Assembly (NCBI GenBank): GCA_019359035.1
Contig: JAHHIC010000031.1
Coordinates: 62,001 to 126,000, forward strand
Source: Scytonematopsis contorta HA4267-MV1
GTDB lineage: Bacteria > Cyanobacteriota > Cyanobacteriia > Cyanobacteriales > Nostocaceae
Direction of reading: 5' to 3'
DNA: 64,000 bases
Both the position numbers and the translations under genes were made by a program. The notes below the pieces were generated by a model. It saw only the letters and a program-made list of their open reading frames with translations. It ran no database searches and was not told where the DNA came from. The stretch's first letter is position 1, and each line of letters begins with the position of its first letter. Below, piece by piece: positions 17,194-25,105 of this stretch.

Positions 17194-17213
17194 GCAAAGT
17201 CACTCTGAAAGAG

Positions 17214-18353
17214 CTAATCATTCTTTTTCGGTAAGTACCCCGATACTAGGCAATCGGAGCCAACAAGACGCATTTGCACATCTTCTAAAACTAACGCTTC
17301 TGTCATGCTAGTAAAACCTAAGTCTCCCACTGGTGTTGGTGCATTATTCCCACCAATAATCTTGGGAGCAATAAAGGCTAAGAGTTTTTGTACGGTACCT
17401 TGGGCAATCGCTTCTGCTGCTAATACACCCCCACACTCCCACAACACGCTACAGAAACCACGCTCGTATAAATACTCCATCACTTTACCTGGAACAAGGG
17501 GCGAAATTTCTACCACTTCTACCCCTTTAGCCCGCAAATAGTCTTGAAAATCAGGGTTCGCGTCTTTTTCTGTTAGCACTAATGTTGGTGCTTCCGCTGT
17601 TTTCCAAAGGTTGGCTTCTCTTGGTAAATTTAGCGAGCGACTCATTACTATTCTTAAAGGATTATGTGTTCCCTCTTGGTGGCTTGTTAAGTAAGGATTA
17701 TCAAATTTAACTGTATTTCCACCTACTATAACTGCATCGCAAGCTATACGTATTTTATGAACTTCACTACGCGCTTCTTTATTTGTAATCCAAGCACTGT
17801 GACCTATAGTAGTAGCTATTTTACCATCCAAGGTCATAGCATACTTCAAAATACCTAAGGGACGCTTGTAAAGAATACGATGTATAAAACCTTCATTTAA
17901 TTGTTGACAAGCCTTTTGTTCTACCCCAACAAGCACTTCAATCCCGGCTTCCCGTAAACGAGCAATACCACCACCTGCGACCAAAGGATTCGGGTCAACC
18001 ATACCCACTACTACCTTGGCAACTCCCGCTTTAATCAACCCGGACGAACAAGGGGGAGTTCTTCCATAATGGTTACAAGGTTCAAGACTAACGTAAACCG
18101 TCGCATCACGAGCCAATTCACCCGCAGCTTTCAGAGCAAAAACTTCAGCATGTGGCTCCCCAGCACGAGGGTGAAATCCTTCACCAACAATCTCTCCATT
18201 TTTAACAACTACCGCTCCCACCATTGGGTTTGGTGAAGTACGTCCCAAAGCTTTACGAGCTAATTCCAGACACCGTTGCATCATCTCCCTGTCAAAATCA
18301 GTACCGACAGTTTCCGGAGTATCATCTTGAACAGCTCTTGTAAAATTTAGCAT
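17214..18353 (-). CDS. ribD: Bifunctional riboflavin biosynthesis deaminase/reductase RibD
   Basis: This protein catalyses two riboflavin steps: deamination of the pyrimidine intermediate and NADPH reduction of its ribose side chain. The N-terminal deaminase domain has the zinc-binding motifs GEPHAEVFALKAAG (HAE) and EPCNHYGRTPPCSS (Cys-Cys), and begins with MQRCLELARKALGRTSPNPMVGAVV. The reductase half begins near RPLGILKYAMTLDGKIAT and includes VIVGGNTVKFDNPYLT. Length about 380 residues is normal. I place the start at the Met of MLNFTRAVQ (18353); the reading frame stays open further upstream, but those codons are made of GGGGAGT repeat DNA and are unlikely to be translated. It is transcribed in the same direction as mreBCD behind a repeat-filled gap. 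Confidence 0.93.
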   Translation of the reverse strand: MLNFTRAVQDDTPETVGTDFDREMMQRCLELARKALGRTSPNPMVGAVVVKNGEIVGEGFHPRAGEPHAEVFALKAAGELARDATVYVSLEPCNHYGRTPPCSSGLIKAGVAKVVVGMVDPNPLVAGGGIARLREAGIEVLVGVEQKACQQLNEGFIHRILYKRPLGILKYAMTLDGKIATTIGHSAWITNKEARSEVHKIRIACDAVIVGGNTVKFDNPYLTSHQEGTHNPLRIVMSRSLNLPREANLWKTAEAPTLVLTEKDANPDFQDYLRAKGVEVVEISPLVPGKVMEYLYERGFCSVLWECGGVLAAEAIAQGTVQKLLAFIAPKIIGGNNAPTPVGDLGFTSMTEALVLEDVQMRLVGSDCLVSGYLPKKND

Positions 18354-18408
18354 GGGGAGTGGGGAGTGGGGAGTGGGGAGAACAATTCGCAATTCGCAAT
18401 TCGCAATT
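18354..18408. repeat. STRR: GGGGAGT array followed by ATTCGCA array
   Basis: About four GGGGAGT heptamers directly abut the ribD start, then about three AATTCGC heptamers. The second array is the inverse of the ATTGCGA array at 18511. Confidence 0.85.
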
Positions 18409-18510
18409 TGGGAGCGGAGGAGAAGAAATAATTTAGCGAGATATTTAAATACGTCAATTATTGTAGAATACTAAATCTAAATCTAAATTATAAGTTTAGA
18501 CTCCCCGCTC

Positions 18511-18655
18511 CCAAATTGCGAATTGCGTAAGCGCTCCGCTCCACTTCGTGAATGCGTAGCGTCCGCTTCGGCTTATTTCTAATTGCGAATTGCGAATTGC
18601 GAATTGCGAATTGCTTTCCCCACTCCCAAATTGCGAATTGCGAATTGCGAATTGC
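18511..18655. repeat. STRR of ATTGCGA heptamers with embedded palindromic module
   Basis: ATTGCGA units flank a GCGCTCCGCTCC...GCGTCCGCTTCGGCTT module at about 18525-18575, then run again up to the mreD stop codon at 18655. Similar composites are at 23321 and 58200. Confidence 0.85.
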
Positions 18656-19368
18656 TAAGACTGTTCCACCAATTTCAACTGTTGCCACCAACGATTTAAG
18701 GGATAATAGACCACCGGTGCCCACAAACTGCTAACAATTGCAGAGGCTAAAGCTACTTGCTGATGCCGCATCCAAATATCCGCAGGATTGCGATCGCCCA
18801 TCAATATGAGTTGTCCGGCAAAAATGGTTTCGGACAAAGCAGCCATAGCAAAAACGATAAAAGCAATAGAAATAAAATCTTCTTGAATAAAACGCTGCTT
18901 CTGAAAAAGACCTGTGAGAAAACCGACAATACCTAAACTCAAAGCATGAGTTGGGTCAGGTGATGTCATAGCATCTTGTAAAAGACCTAAAATAATACCA
19001 GCCATTGCCCCAGCAAAAGCAGTACGCTTAACACTCCAAGCGACTACCCAGATTAATAGCCAATTAGGTACAATTCCCAATAATTCCATTCCCGGTAAAC
19101 GGGTGGGTAACATCAATAAACATAGCATCACAGAGCCAAAAATAACCGCCCAATCAACCGACTGACGTAAGCGGGGATGCCAACGTGAAAGAGGGTTAAT
19201 TTTTATCTTAGGTTTTTTTCGGCGTTCAGATTTTCGCCGTTGTTCAAATTTGCTTGGGGTAGAATTACCTTGTGCCGACTTTTTTTGCCAAAAAGGAGCG
19301 GTTTTCGTTTTTCTACCGCTAAATTTTGACGCTTTTGGCCTGCTACCCCACAATGCAGGAATCTTCAT
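18655..19368 (-). CDS. mreD: Rod shape-determining protein MreD
   Basis: This 237-residue protein has about five transmembrane helices between residues 75 and 225 (WAVIFGSVMLCLLMLPTRLPG, LIWVVAWSVKRTAFAGAMAGIILGLLQDAMT), matching MreD, the membrane partner of MreC in the elongasome that guides lateral wall growth. The DAMTSPDPTHALSLGIVGFLTG segment is typical. A basic N-terminal extension of about 65 residues (KKPKIKINPLSRWHPRLRQ) precedes the first helix and is longer than in proteobacterial MreD; it may contact cytoplasmic or nucleic partners, or simply be a cyanobacterial feature. It is the last gene of mreB-mreC-mreD, 20 bp after mreC. Its stop lies inside heptamer repeats. Confidence 0.9.
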   Translation of the reverse strand: MKIPALWGSRPKASKFSGRKTKTAPFWQKKSAQGNSTPSKFEQRRKSERRKKPKIKINPLSRWHPRLRQSVDWAVIFGSVMLCLLMLPTRLPGMELLGIVPNWLLIWVVAWSVKRTAFAGAMAGIILGLLQDAMTSPDPTHALSLGIVGFLTGLFQKQRFIQEDFISIAFIVFAMAALSETIFAGQLILMGDRNPADIWMRHQQVALASAIVSSLWAPVVYYPLNRWWQQLKLVEQS

Positions 19369-19388
19369 GTTCGCACCAGAACCCTTAA

Positions 19389-20222
19389 CTAATTAGACTT
19401 TTTTTGTTGTTGTGGCTGTTGTGTTTCTTTCTGACCTTGTTTGTTTTGCTGCTCTAATTCTGAGTTTTCTTCCGGCTTTGGATACACTGTTACCCAATCC
19501 AGAGAACGAATTGAAGGGAAAAGCTCGATTGTACCCTCGGAGGCTGGTAGTTTCTTCAAATTCAAAGCTTTCACTCGTCCTACTGGTAAGCCAGAAGTAT
19601 ACTTTTGACTATAAGTGGATGTAGAAATTGTGTCTCCAACCTTCACGTTGGGAACTTTTTCGTGAAACACCAAAACAGCTTCAGATGAACCGTTTCCGCG
19701 TAGCAACCCTTGAGCCTTAGTACGGGAAACACTTACACCTACTTGACTCTTGACATCCGTGATTAAAAGTACACGACTAGTGTTATCTGTCACACTTTCA
19801 ACGCGACCAACCAAACCGCCCTCAGCCTTAACGATAAATCCTTCTTGAATACCCTGTTGCCGACCACGATTTAATGTAACTTGTTGCCACCAACTGTCAG
19901 CACCTCGCCCCACAACTCTTGCAGTAATTGGTCGTGATGTAGCAGGGACTTTTTCTACATAACCTAATAAATCTTTGAGCTTTTGGTTTTGGGTTTCTAA
20001 ATCTTGGATGCGGGTTTGTAGTTCCATAGTCCGAGCATCCTTGAGGCGTTCGTCTGAAGGTGAATCGCCCTGCAGACTTTGAATAGGACGAGCTACTGTT
20101 TGGTAAATTTCCATCAGCATCTCACCTTGAGTTTGTCGTAGTGCCCATGCACCACCCAAAACCACAGCTAATAAAGCGACTTGTAAACCTTTACGGTCCC
20201 ACCAGCGACGTACTGTAAACAT
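19389..20222 (-). CDS. mreC: Rod shape-determining protein MreC
   Basis: This is a bitopic inner-membrane protein of about 277 residues: an N-terminal transmembrane helix (LQVALLAVVLGGAWAL), a coiled coil (ELQTRIQDLETQNQKLKDLLGYV) and a periplasmic two-beta-barrel domain with typical MreC blocks (GRQQGIQEGFIVKAEGGLVGRV, VLLITDVKSQVGVSV). The C-terminal tail is rich in Gln and Lys. It scaffolds MreD and penicillin-binding proteins during elongation. The start is placed at the Met of MFTVRRWWDRKG (20222), directly before the basic-hydrophobic anchor; the frame is open 22 codons further but that segment does not look like MreC. Follows mreB by about 80 bp. Confidence 0.92.
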   Translation of the reverse strand: MFTVRRWWDRKGLQVALLAVVLGGAWALRQTQGEMLMEIYQTVARPIQSLQGDSPSDERLKDARTMELQTRIQDLETQNQKLKDLLGYVEKVPATSRPITARVVGRGADSWWQQVTLNRGRQQGIQEGFIVKAEGGLVGRVESVTDNTSRVLLITDVKSQVGVSVSRTKAQGLLRGNGSSEAVLVFHEKVPNVKVGDTISTSTYSQKYTSGLPVGRVKALNLKKLPASEGTIELFPSIRSLDWVTVYPKPEENSELEQQNKQGQKETQQPQQQKKSN

Positions 20223-20303
20223 GTATACCTTTTTAATATAACGAAAATGACTCGTGATATTGGATTCTAATACAGAACCCAATACCATACCTTGCTGTCT
20301 GTG

Positions 20304-21347
20304 CTACATATTCCGAGAACGTGCGCTGAAAACCCGTTCATGTTGCTTAAAGTTTTCCAAAACACGACCCGTTCCCAACACAACACAGCATAAAGGGTCT
20401 GCTGCAACATGTGTCACAATACCGGTTTCGTGACTAATGAGGGTATCGATGCCTTTTAATAAAGCACCACCACCAGCGAGCATAATACCCCGGTCAATAA
20501 TATCAGCAGCTAACTCCGGAGGAGTACGTTCTAGAGTACGTTTAACAGCTTCAATAATTACCGAAAGAGGCTCTGACATGCTTTCGCGGATTTCTGGACC
20601 TTTGATGGTGACTGTACGTGGCAACCCAGATAGCAAGTGCAAACCACGAACTTCCATGATTGCCTCTTCGTCTTCCACCGTTGGATATGCAGAACCAATA
20701 CGAATTTTAATGTCTTCAGCGGTACGTTCACCAATCACCAAATTATGAACCTTTTTCATATATTGGATAATCGCTTCCGTTAGCTCATCCCCAGCAATCC
20801 GGACAGACTCGCTTAACACCGTACCTTGTAAACTCAGCACAGCAACTTCTGTCGTACCACCACCAATGTCAATAATCATATTACCTGTTGGTTCAGCTAC
20901 AGGTAATCCCGCACCAATTGCAGCAGCCACAGGTTCATCAATTAAATAAACCTCTCTAGCACCCGCTTGTGCAGCAGCATCCATAACAGCTCGTCGCTCA
21001 ACACCAGTTACACCACTGGGAATACCAATCACAATTCGAGGTAAAACCAGTGACTTACCCTCATTCACCCTCTGAATAAAATGTTTTAACATCAACTCAG
21101 CAGTATCAAAATCAGCAATTACACCGTCACGTAACGGACGTAATGCTACAACATTTCCTGGAGTTCTACCGAGCATTTTTTTAGCATCTTCACCAACTGC
21201 CAACGCGACCTTTTCATTTTGGTCAATGGCAACTACTGAAGGCTCCTGAAGAACAATCCCTTTGCCAGATACGTAAACCAGAGTATTTGCGGTACCGAGG
21301 TCGATACCCATGTCTCTCGATAAGGAAAACTTATTAAAAAGACCCAC
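20304..21347 (-). CDS. mreB: Actin-like cell-shape protein MreB
   Basis: This 347-residue protein has the actin-family ATPase motifs: phosphate-1 [15 protein letters not shown] near residue 17, phosphate-2 [17 protein letters not shown] at about 153-170, and the adenosine motif [15 protein letters not shown] near 288. MreB forms membrane-bound filaments that position the elongation machinery; in Nostocales it sets cell shape. Length and motifs are fully typical. It is the first gene of the mreBCD operon. The 630-bp region upstream must hold the operon promoter. Confidence 0.97.
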   Translation of the reverse strand: MGLFNKFSLSRDMGIDLGTANTLVYVSGKGIVLQEPSVVAIDQNEKVALAVGEDAKKMLGRTPGNVVALRPLRDGVIADFDTAELMLKHFIQRVNEGKSLVLPRIVIGIPSGVTGVERRAVMDAAAQAGAREVYLIDEPVAAAIGAGLPVAEPTGNMIIDIGGGTTEVAVLSLQGTVLSESVRIAGDELTEAIIQYMKKVHNLVIGERTAEDIKIRIGSAYPTVEDEEAIMEVRGLHLLSGLPRTVTIKGPEIRESMSEPLSVIIEAVKRTLERTPPELAADIIDRGIMLAGGGALLKGIDTLISHETGIVTHVAADPLCCVVLGTGRVLENFKQHERVFSARSRNM

Positions 21348-21946
21348 CGTTTCTCAGCCCCCTATTGCGATACTTTTGACTACGACCGTAATGTAGAATC
21401 GATGAGGATTCTATTACGTTTGGTAACCTGAGTCTAGTAAAGCAGATTATCTTTTTATATATCTTTTCCGAATCTTTACCGTGTATCAGGTATCTCCAAT
21501 TTGTTATTCTCTAGACATGCAACCCTATCCGTATGTTTTTTTGGAGTACATAAGCTAAATTTTTAGTTTTTTTCTGTCCACAATGATAAATGTTGTTTAT
21601 AGCACATGGCAGGGTGACTACAACCCCTCATACCAAAGTGAATAAAAAATCCACATCTATATAGAAGTGACTAAATATACTATTCACAATTATTTACAAT
21701 GTCAACACCAGCAGGAGTATAGTGTGAATCATTAATGTCAATAAGTCATAAAAAGTTGACATTTATTTTACCTACTACTATTGTGCCCTGAATTGCCCAA
21801 GATTTTAGAATAAGAATTGTATTTTTTTCTACTGCATAATTTTTGGGTATATTTACTTAGATTTTATCAAATCAGCCCGGGCACTAAATTCTTGTTGAAA
21901 ATAACCTTAAGAGTTTGTAATTAGTTATGATAAAACCACAAGATAA
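21348..21946. other. Divergent promoter region between mreB and ssb
   Basis: About 600 bp without a gene. It must hold the mreB promoter on one side; the ssb side ends with the LexA-type box at 21947. No other structure that I could defend. Confidence 0.5.
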
Positions 21947-21960
21947 AGTACTTGTGTACT
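21947..21960. promoter_or_regulatory. LexA-type box upstream of ssb
   Basis: AGTACTTGTGTACT fits the cyanobacterial LexA consensus RGTACNNNDGTWCB at every defined position. It ends 17 bp before the ssb start codon, where a bound repressor would block initiation. Confidence 0.75.
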
Positions 21961-21977
21961 GAAAGGATACATAGATT

Positions 21978-22334
21978 ATGTTGAATGTAGTCACCTTAGT
22001 TGGTCGTGTAGGCTCAGACCCCAAGCCCACTTTTTTTGAGTCAGGTAAAATGAAATGCCAATTAACCTTAGCAGTGAGACGGCCAACAAGTAGAAGCGAT
22101 GAACCAGACTGGTTTAACCTAGAATTTTGGGGAAGAGAAGCCCAGGTAGCAACAGATTATGCCAAAAAAGGAAGCCTGATAGGAGTCAAAGGAAGCTTAA
22201 AATTTGAAACATGGACAGACCAAAGCGGCAATAAACGTTCCTCACCCACCATCAAAGTAGACAAATTAGACCTATTAGGCTCTAAACGAGACGTAGACCA
22301 TAATATGGCAAATAATAATCCTGATAATTTTTAG
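21978..22334 (+). CDS. ssb: Single-stranded DNA-binding protein, short form without acidic tail
   Basis: This 118-residue protein has an OB-fold typical of SSB (MLNVVTLVGRVGSDPKPTFFESGKMKC..., DWFNLEFWGREAQVATDYAKKGSLIGVKGSL). It binds single-stranded DNA in replication and repair. Unlike standard SSB, it stops soon after the OB-fold and ends NNNPDNF, without the acidic DDDIPF-type tip that recruits repair enzymes. Short SSBs of this kind are known in Anabaena as paralogues of full-length SSB. The LexA-like box just upstream suggests DNA-damage control. Ribosome binding site AAAGGA lies about 9 bp before the ATG. Confidence 0.88.
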   Translation: MLNVVTLVGRVGSDPKPTFFESGKMKCQLTLAVRRPTSRSDEPDWFNLEFWGREAQVATDYAKKGSLIGVKGSLKFETWTDQSGNKRSSPTIKVDKLDLLGSKRDVDHNMANNNPDNF

Positions 22335-22376
22335 GAGTTGGGAGTGGGTAATGGGGTAATGGTCATGGGGAGTCAC

Positions 22377-22433
22377 CAATTACCAATTACCAATTACCAA
22401 TTACCAATTACCAATTACCAATTACCAATTACC
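22377..22433. repeat. STRR of ATTACCA heptamers
   Basis: About eight tandem copies lie between the ssb stop and the convergent SIMPL gene stop. Confidence 0.9.
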
Positions 22434-22434
22434 A

Positions 22435-23184
22435 CTAATAACTAATTTGTAAAGTTACCGAAGCTTCCACCTCTTGCTCTCCTGCAACCACTGGGGTGGA
22501 AGCTCTTGCTTCTAATTTGTCGGCACTGCGAAATGCTGCTTGAGGCATTATTGGTGGTGGGGCACTTGCGTTATTGATTTGAATACCCACCACTTCTTTT
22601 GATTTTAATCCCAAAGCATTTAAGACTACATCCGCTTGCCTTTGTGCCTCCTGAGTTGCCTTTTTCAAAGCTTGTTGTTGTGCAGTTGCAATAGCATCAT
22701 CACTCGCAACAAAACTGACGTTATCAATTCGAGTTGCACCAGCTTTTACAGCTTCATCCATAATATTCCCAGCACGCTCTGCCGCAACACGAAAGCTAAC
22801 AGTATTAGTCGCAGCATACCCATTAATTTTCTGTACGTTATTGCTGTAACTATAAATTGGATTAAGATTAATACCAGTAGTTTGTAATTTGTCTACACCT
22901 CGACTACGAAGAAGTGCAACCACAGAAGAAGACCTGCGAGCAGCCTCTGTTTGAACTTCTTGCGCGGTTTTACCCTGAACTTCCACCCCTAAAGAAACAC
23001 GGCTAATAGTAGTAGGAATTGATTCAGTTCCCCGACCGCTCACACTTAGGGTTCGTAACATCCTTTCTTTTTCTTGTGCTAAAACAGGCTGAATAAAACT
23101 TAAGCAAAAAATTAAAGCAATAGGAACAGTTTTCCAGAAATTAGACGCACGAGAACGAGAAGCCGACAAAACAGCTTTATTCAT
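22435..23184 (-). CDS. SIMPL (DUF541) domain periplasmic protein
   Basis: This protein of about 249 residues has a signal peptide (hydrophobic VPIALIFCLSFIQPVLA, cleavage before QEKER) and then one SIMPL/DUF541 domain: LSVSGRGTESIPTTISRVSLGVEVQGKTAQEVQTE, GINLNPIYSYSN and the EVEASVTLQISY end. These are periplasmic or surface proteins of poorly known function, related to BP26/OMP28. The start is taken at the ATG of MNKAVLS (23184) because GAGGAG lies 10 bp upstream; the longer frame would begin at a TTG that overlaps this ribosome binding site. It converges on ssb and is separated from it by a STRR. Confidence 0.82.
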   Translation of the reverse strand: MNKAVLSASRSRASNFWKTVPIALIFCLSFIQPVLAQEKERMLRTLSVSGRGTESIPTTISRVSLGVEVQGKTAQEVQTEAARRSSSVVALLRSRGVDKLQTTGINLNPIYSYSNNVQKINGYAATNTVSFRVAAERAGNIMDEAVKAGATRIDNVSFVASDDAIATAQQQALKKATQEAQRQADVVLNALGLKSKEVVGIQINNASAPPPIMPQAAFRSADKLEARASTPVVAGEQEVEASVTLQISY

Positions 23185-23320
23185 ATTATTTTTACTCCTC
23201 AACCAACTATATTCAGACTATTTAATAAATTTAGTTTGCCATCGTCACATTTAAACTTGGGTATGGTTACACTTTTGGAAACGTCACAATTTACACAAGT
23301 AAATCATAATTCCCAATTAA

Positions 23321-23376
23321 TTGCGAATTGCGAATTGCGTTCGCGAAGCGTGCCGCCTCGGCTTATTGCGAATTGC
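23321..23376. repeat. ATTGCGA STRR with palindromic GCGTTCGCGAAGCG module
   Basis: Heptamers flank GCGTTCGCGAAGCGTGCCGC and a CCTCGGCTT segment, the same composite as at 18511 and 58200. It lies in the divergent gap before the antiporter gene. Confidence 0.8.
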
Positions 23377-23433
23377 TCTCCCCACTCCCCTCTAATCGAA
23401 TAGATTAGAAAAGAAACATTTTCCAGATAACCA

Positions 23434-24852
23434 ATGCAAATTCTCGGTGCGATTAAATTACCGTTATCTCTACTGGCTGCTACGACCGAAACAGCAGATA
23501 GTTCTTTAGTATTAGCAACAGTCTTGCTTAGCTTAGTGGCAATTTACTTCGCAAGTAAATTCGGTGGTGAACTTTCAAACCGTTTAGGTTTTCCCCCAGT
23601 TTTAGGGGAGCTATTAGGTGGGGTATTAGTTGGAGTCTCAGTTTTACGTCTTGTGGTGTTTCCCCAAGAAGGAATAGATAGCTCCAATTCGTTGGTTATA
23701 AACTTTCTCCAAACCACAGGGAGAATAAACCCTGAAGCTGCGGAAAGTGTCTTTGTGCAGTCTTCGGAAGTACTTTCAATTTTGGCGGAACTTGGTGTTA
23801 TTGTTCTGTTGTTTGAAATTGGTTTGGAGTCGAACGTCAAAGACTTAATAGCAGTTGGTGCCCAGGCAACTGTTGTGGCTTTTGTCGGAGTTGTAGTTCC
23901 CTTTGCTGCAGGTACAGCAGGTTTAATGATTTTGTTTGGACTACCTGCGATTCCAGCGATTTTCGCAGGAGCAGCATTAACCGCTACAAGTATTGGTATT
24001 ACCTCTAAAGTGCTGTCCGAAATGGGGCGGCTAAATTCTACTGAGGGTCAAATTATACTTGGCGCTGCAGTTATGGATGATATTTTGGGAATAATCGTTC
24101 TTGCTGTAGTGGCAAGTTTGGCAAAAGATGGGGTGGTAGATGTTAGTAAAGTTATTTACCTCATTATTAGTGCCACTGTTTTCTTAGTTGGTTCTATTGT
24201 TTTGGGCAAAGTTTTCAACAGTTTTTTTGTAACTGTTGTTAGTAGCCTAAGAACTCGTGGTGGGTTAGTAATCCCCGCTTTTGTTTTCGCTTTTTTAATG
24301 GCGTATCTTGCTGATGCGATTCATTTAGAAGCTATTTTAGGTTCTTTTGCGGCTGGTTTGGTGTTAGATGAGACGGATGAGCGTGTTGAGCTACAAAAGC
24401 AAGTGATTCCAATTGCTGATTTACTTGTACCAGTTTTTTTTGTCACCGTTGGTGCAAGAACCGATTTAAGTGTTTTGAACCCAGCGATTCCTACCAATAG
24501 GGAAGGGCTAACAATGGCTGTTTTTTTGGTCGCAGTAGCCATTATTGGTAAATTAGTCACGGGATTAACAGTATTTGGTCAATCAAAAATTAACCGTTTG
24601 GCTATTGGTGTGGGAATGATTCCCAGAGGAGAGGTCGGGTTGGTCTTTTTGGGTATTGGTTCTGCTAGCGGAATTCTCACTAAACCTTTAGAGGCTGCAA
24701 TTATCATGATGGTGATTGTTACAACCTTTTTAGCTCCCCCTTTATTAAGGTTTGTATTTCCAGATGAAGATACGACAGATGCAACAGATGATTCCAGTAA
24801 ATTAGCTCTAGAAGTTCCTTCTACGACAGCAACTCCTGTTACAAAGGATTAG
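23434..24852 (+). CDS. CPA2-family cation:proton antiporter
   Basis: This 472-residue membrane protein has about 12-13 hydrophobic helices. The segment FGGELSNRLGFPPVLGELLGGVLVG and the central GAALTATSIGITSKVLSEMG are typical of the CPA2 (NapA/KefB-like) Na+/H+ or K+/H+ exchangers, with the ion-binding-region acidic pair in MDDILGIIVLAV. It probably extrudes Na+ (or K+) for salt and pH balance across the plasma or thylakoid membrane. No C-terminal RCK/TrkA-N regulatory domain is present; the tail is short and Thr/Asp-rich. ATG start. Single gene, with a strong palindromic terminator 14 bp after the stop. Confidence 0.88.
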   Translation: MQILGAIKLPLSLLAATTETADSSLVLATVLLSLVAIYFASKFGGELSNRLGFPPVLGELLGGVLVGVSVLRLVVFPQEGIDSSNSLVINFLQTTGRINPEAAESVFVQSSEVLSILAELGVIVLLFEIGLESNVKDLIAVGAQATVVAFVGVVVPFAAGTAGLMILFGLPAIPAIFAGAALTATSIGITSKVLSEMGRLNSTEGQIILGAAVMDDILGIIVLAVVASLAKDGVVDVSKVIYLIISATVFLVGSIVLGKVFNSFFVTVVSSLRTRGGLVIPAFVFAFLMAYLADAIHLEAILGSFAAGLVLDETDERVELQKQVIPIADLLVPVFFVTVGARTDLSVLNPAIPTNREGLTMAVFLVAVAIIGKLVTGLTVFGQSKINRLAIGVGMIPRGEVGLVFLGIGSASGILTKPLEAAIIMMVIVTTFLAPPLLRFVFPDEDTTDATDDSSKLALEVPSTTATPVTKD

Positions 24853-24866
24853 CTAACGCCAAAAAC

Positions 24867-24894
24867 GTAGAGACGTTACATGTAACGTCTCTAC
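24867..24894. terminator. Perfect 28-bp palindrome after the antiporter gene
   Basis: GTAGAGACGTTACA is followed directly by its exact complement. A member of the family also seen at 1927, 32094, 33097, 44358 and 50681; likely a hairpin terminator. Confidence 0.75.
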
Positions 24895-25000
24895 AGGTTT
24901 CATAATCCTGTTTTTTATTAATTTACTGTAAAGTATTAAACTTAATACAAATTTCTTGCGTCATCAAGAGTGATATTTGGAGTTGATTGTAGTTCTTAAT

Positions 25001-25034
25001 TTTGGTTAACTCATTGTTGGTGTAAAATGATGCC
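25001..25034 (+). promoter_or_regulatory. Duplicated promoter-like element, copy 1 (before the first amidase gene)
   Basis: TTTTGGTTAACTCATTG followed by TTGGTGTAAAATGATGC matches the element at 27426 at 29 of 34 positions. Spacing suggests a -35/-10 pair with TAAAAT as the -10. Confidence 0.5.
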
Positions 25035-25105
25035 TTATTGTCAAAATATGGCAGATTAAACCTCGAATTAACAACTCGCTCAAAACCAAATCAGGAGAAT
25101 GCATA

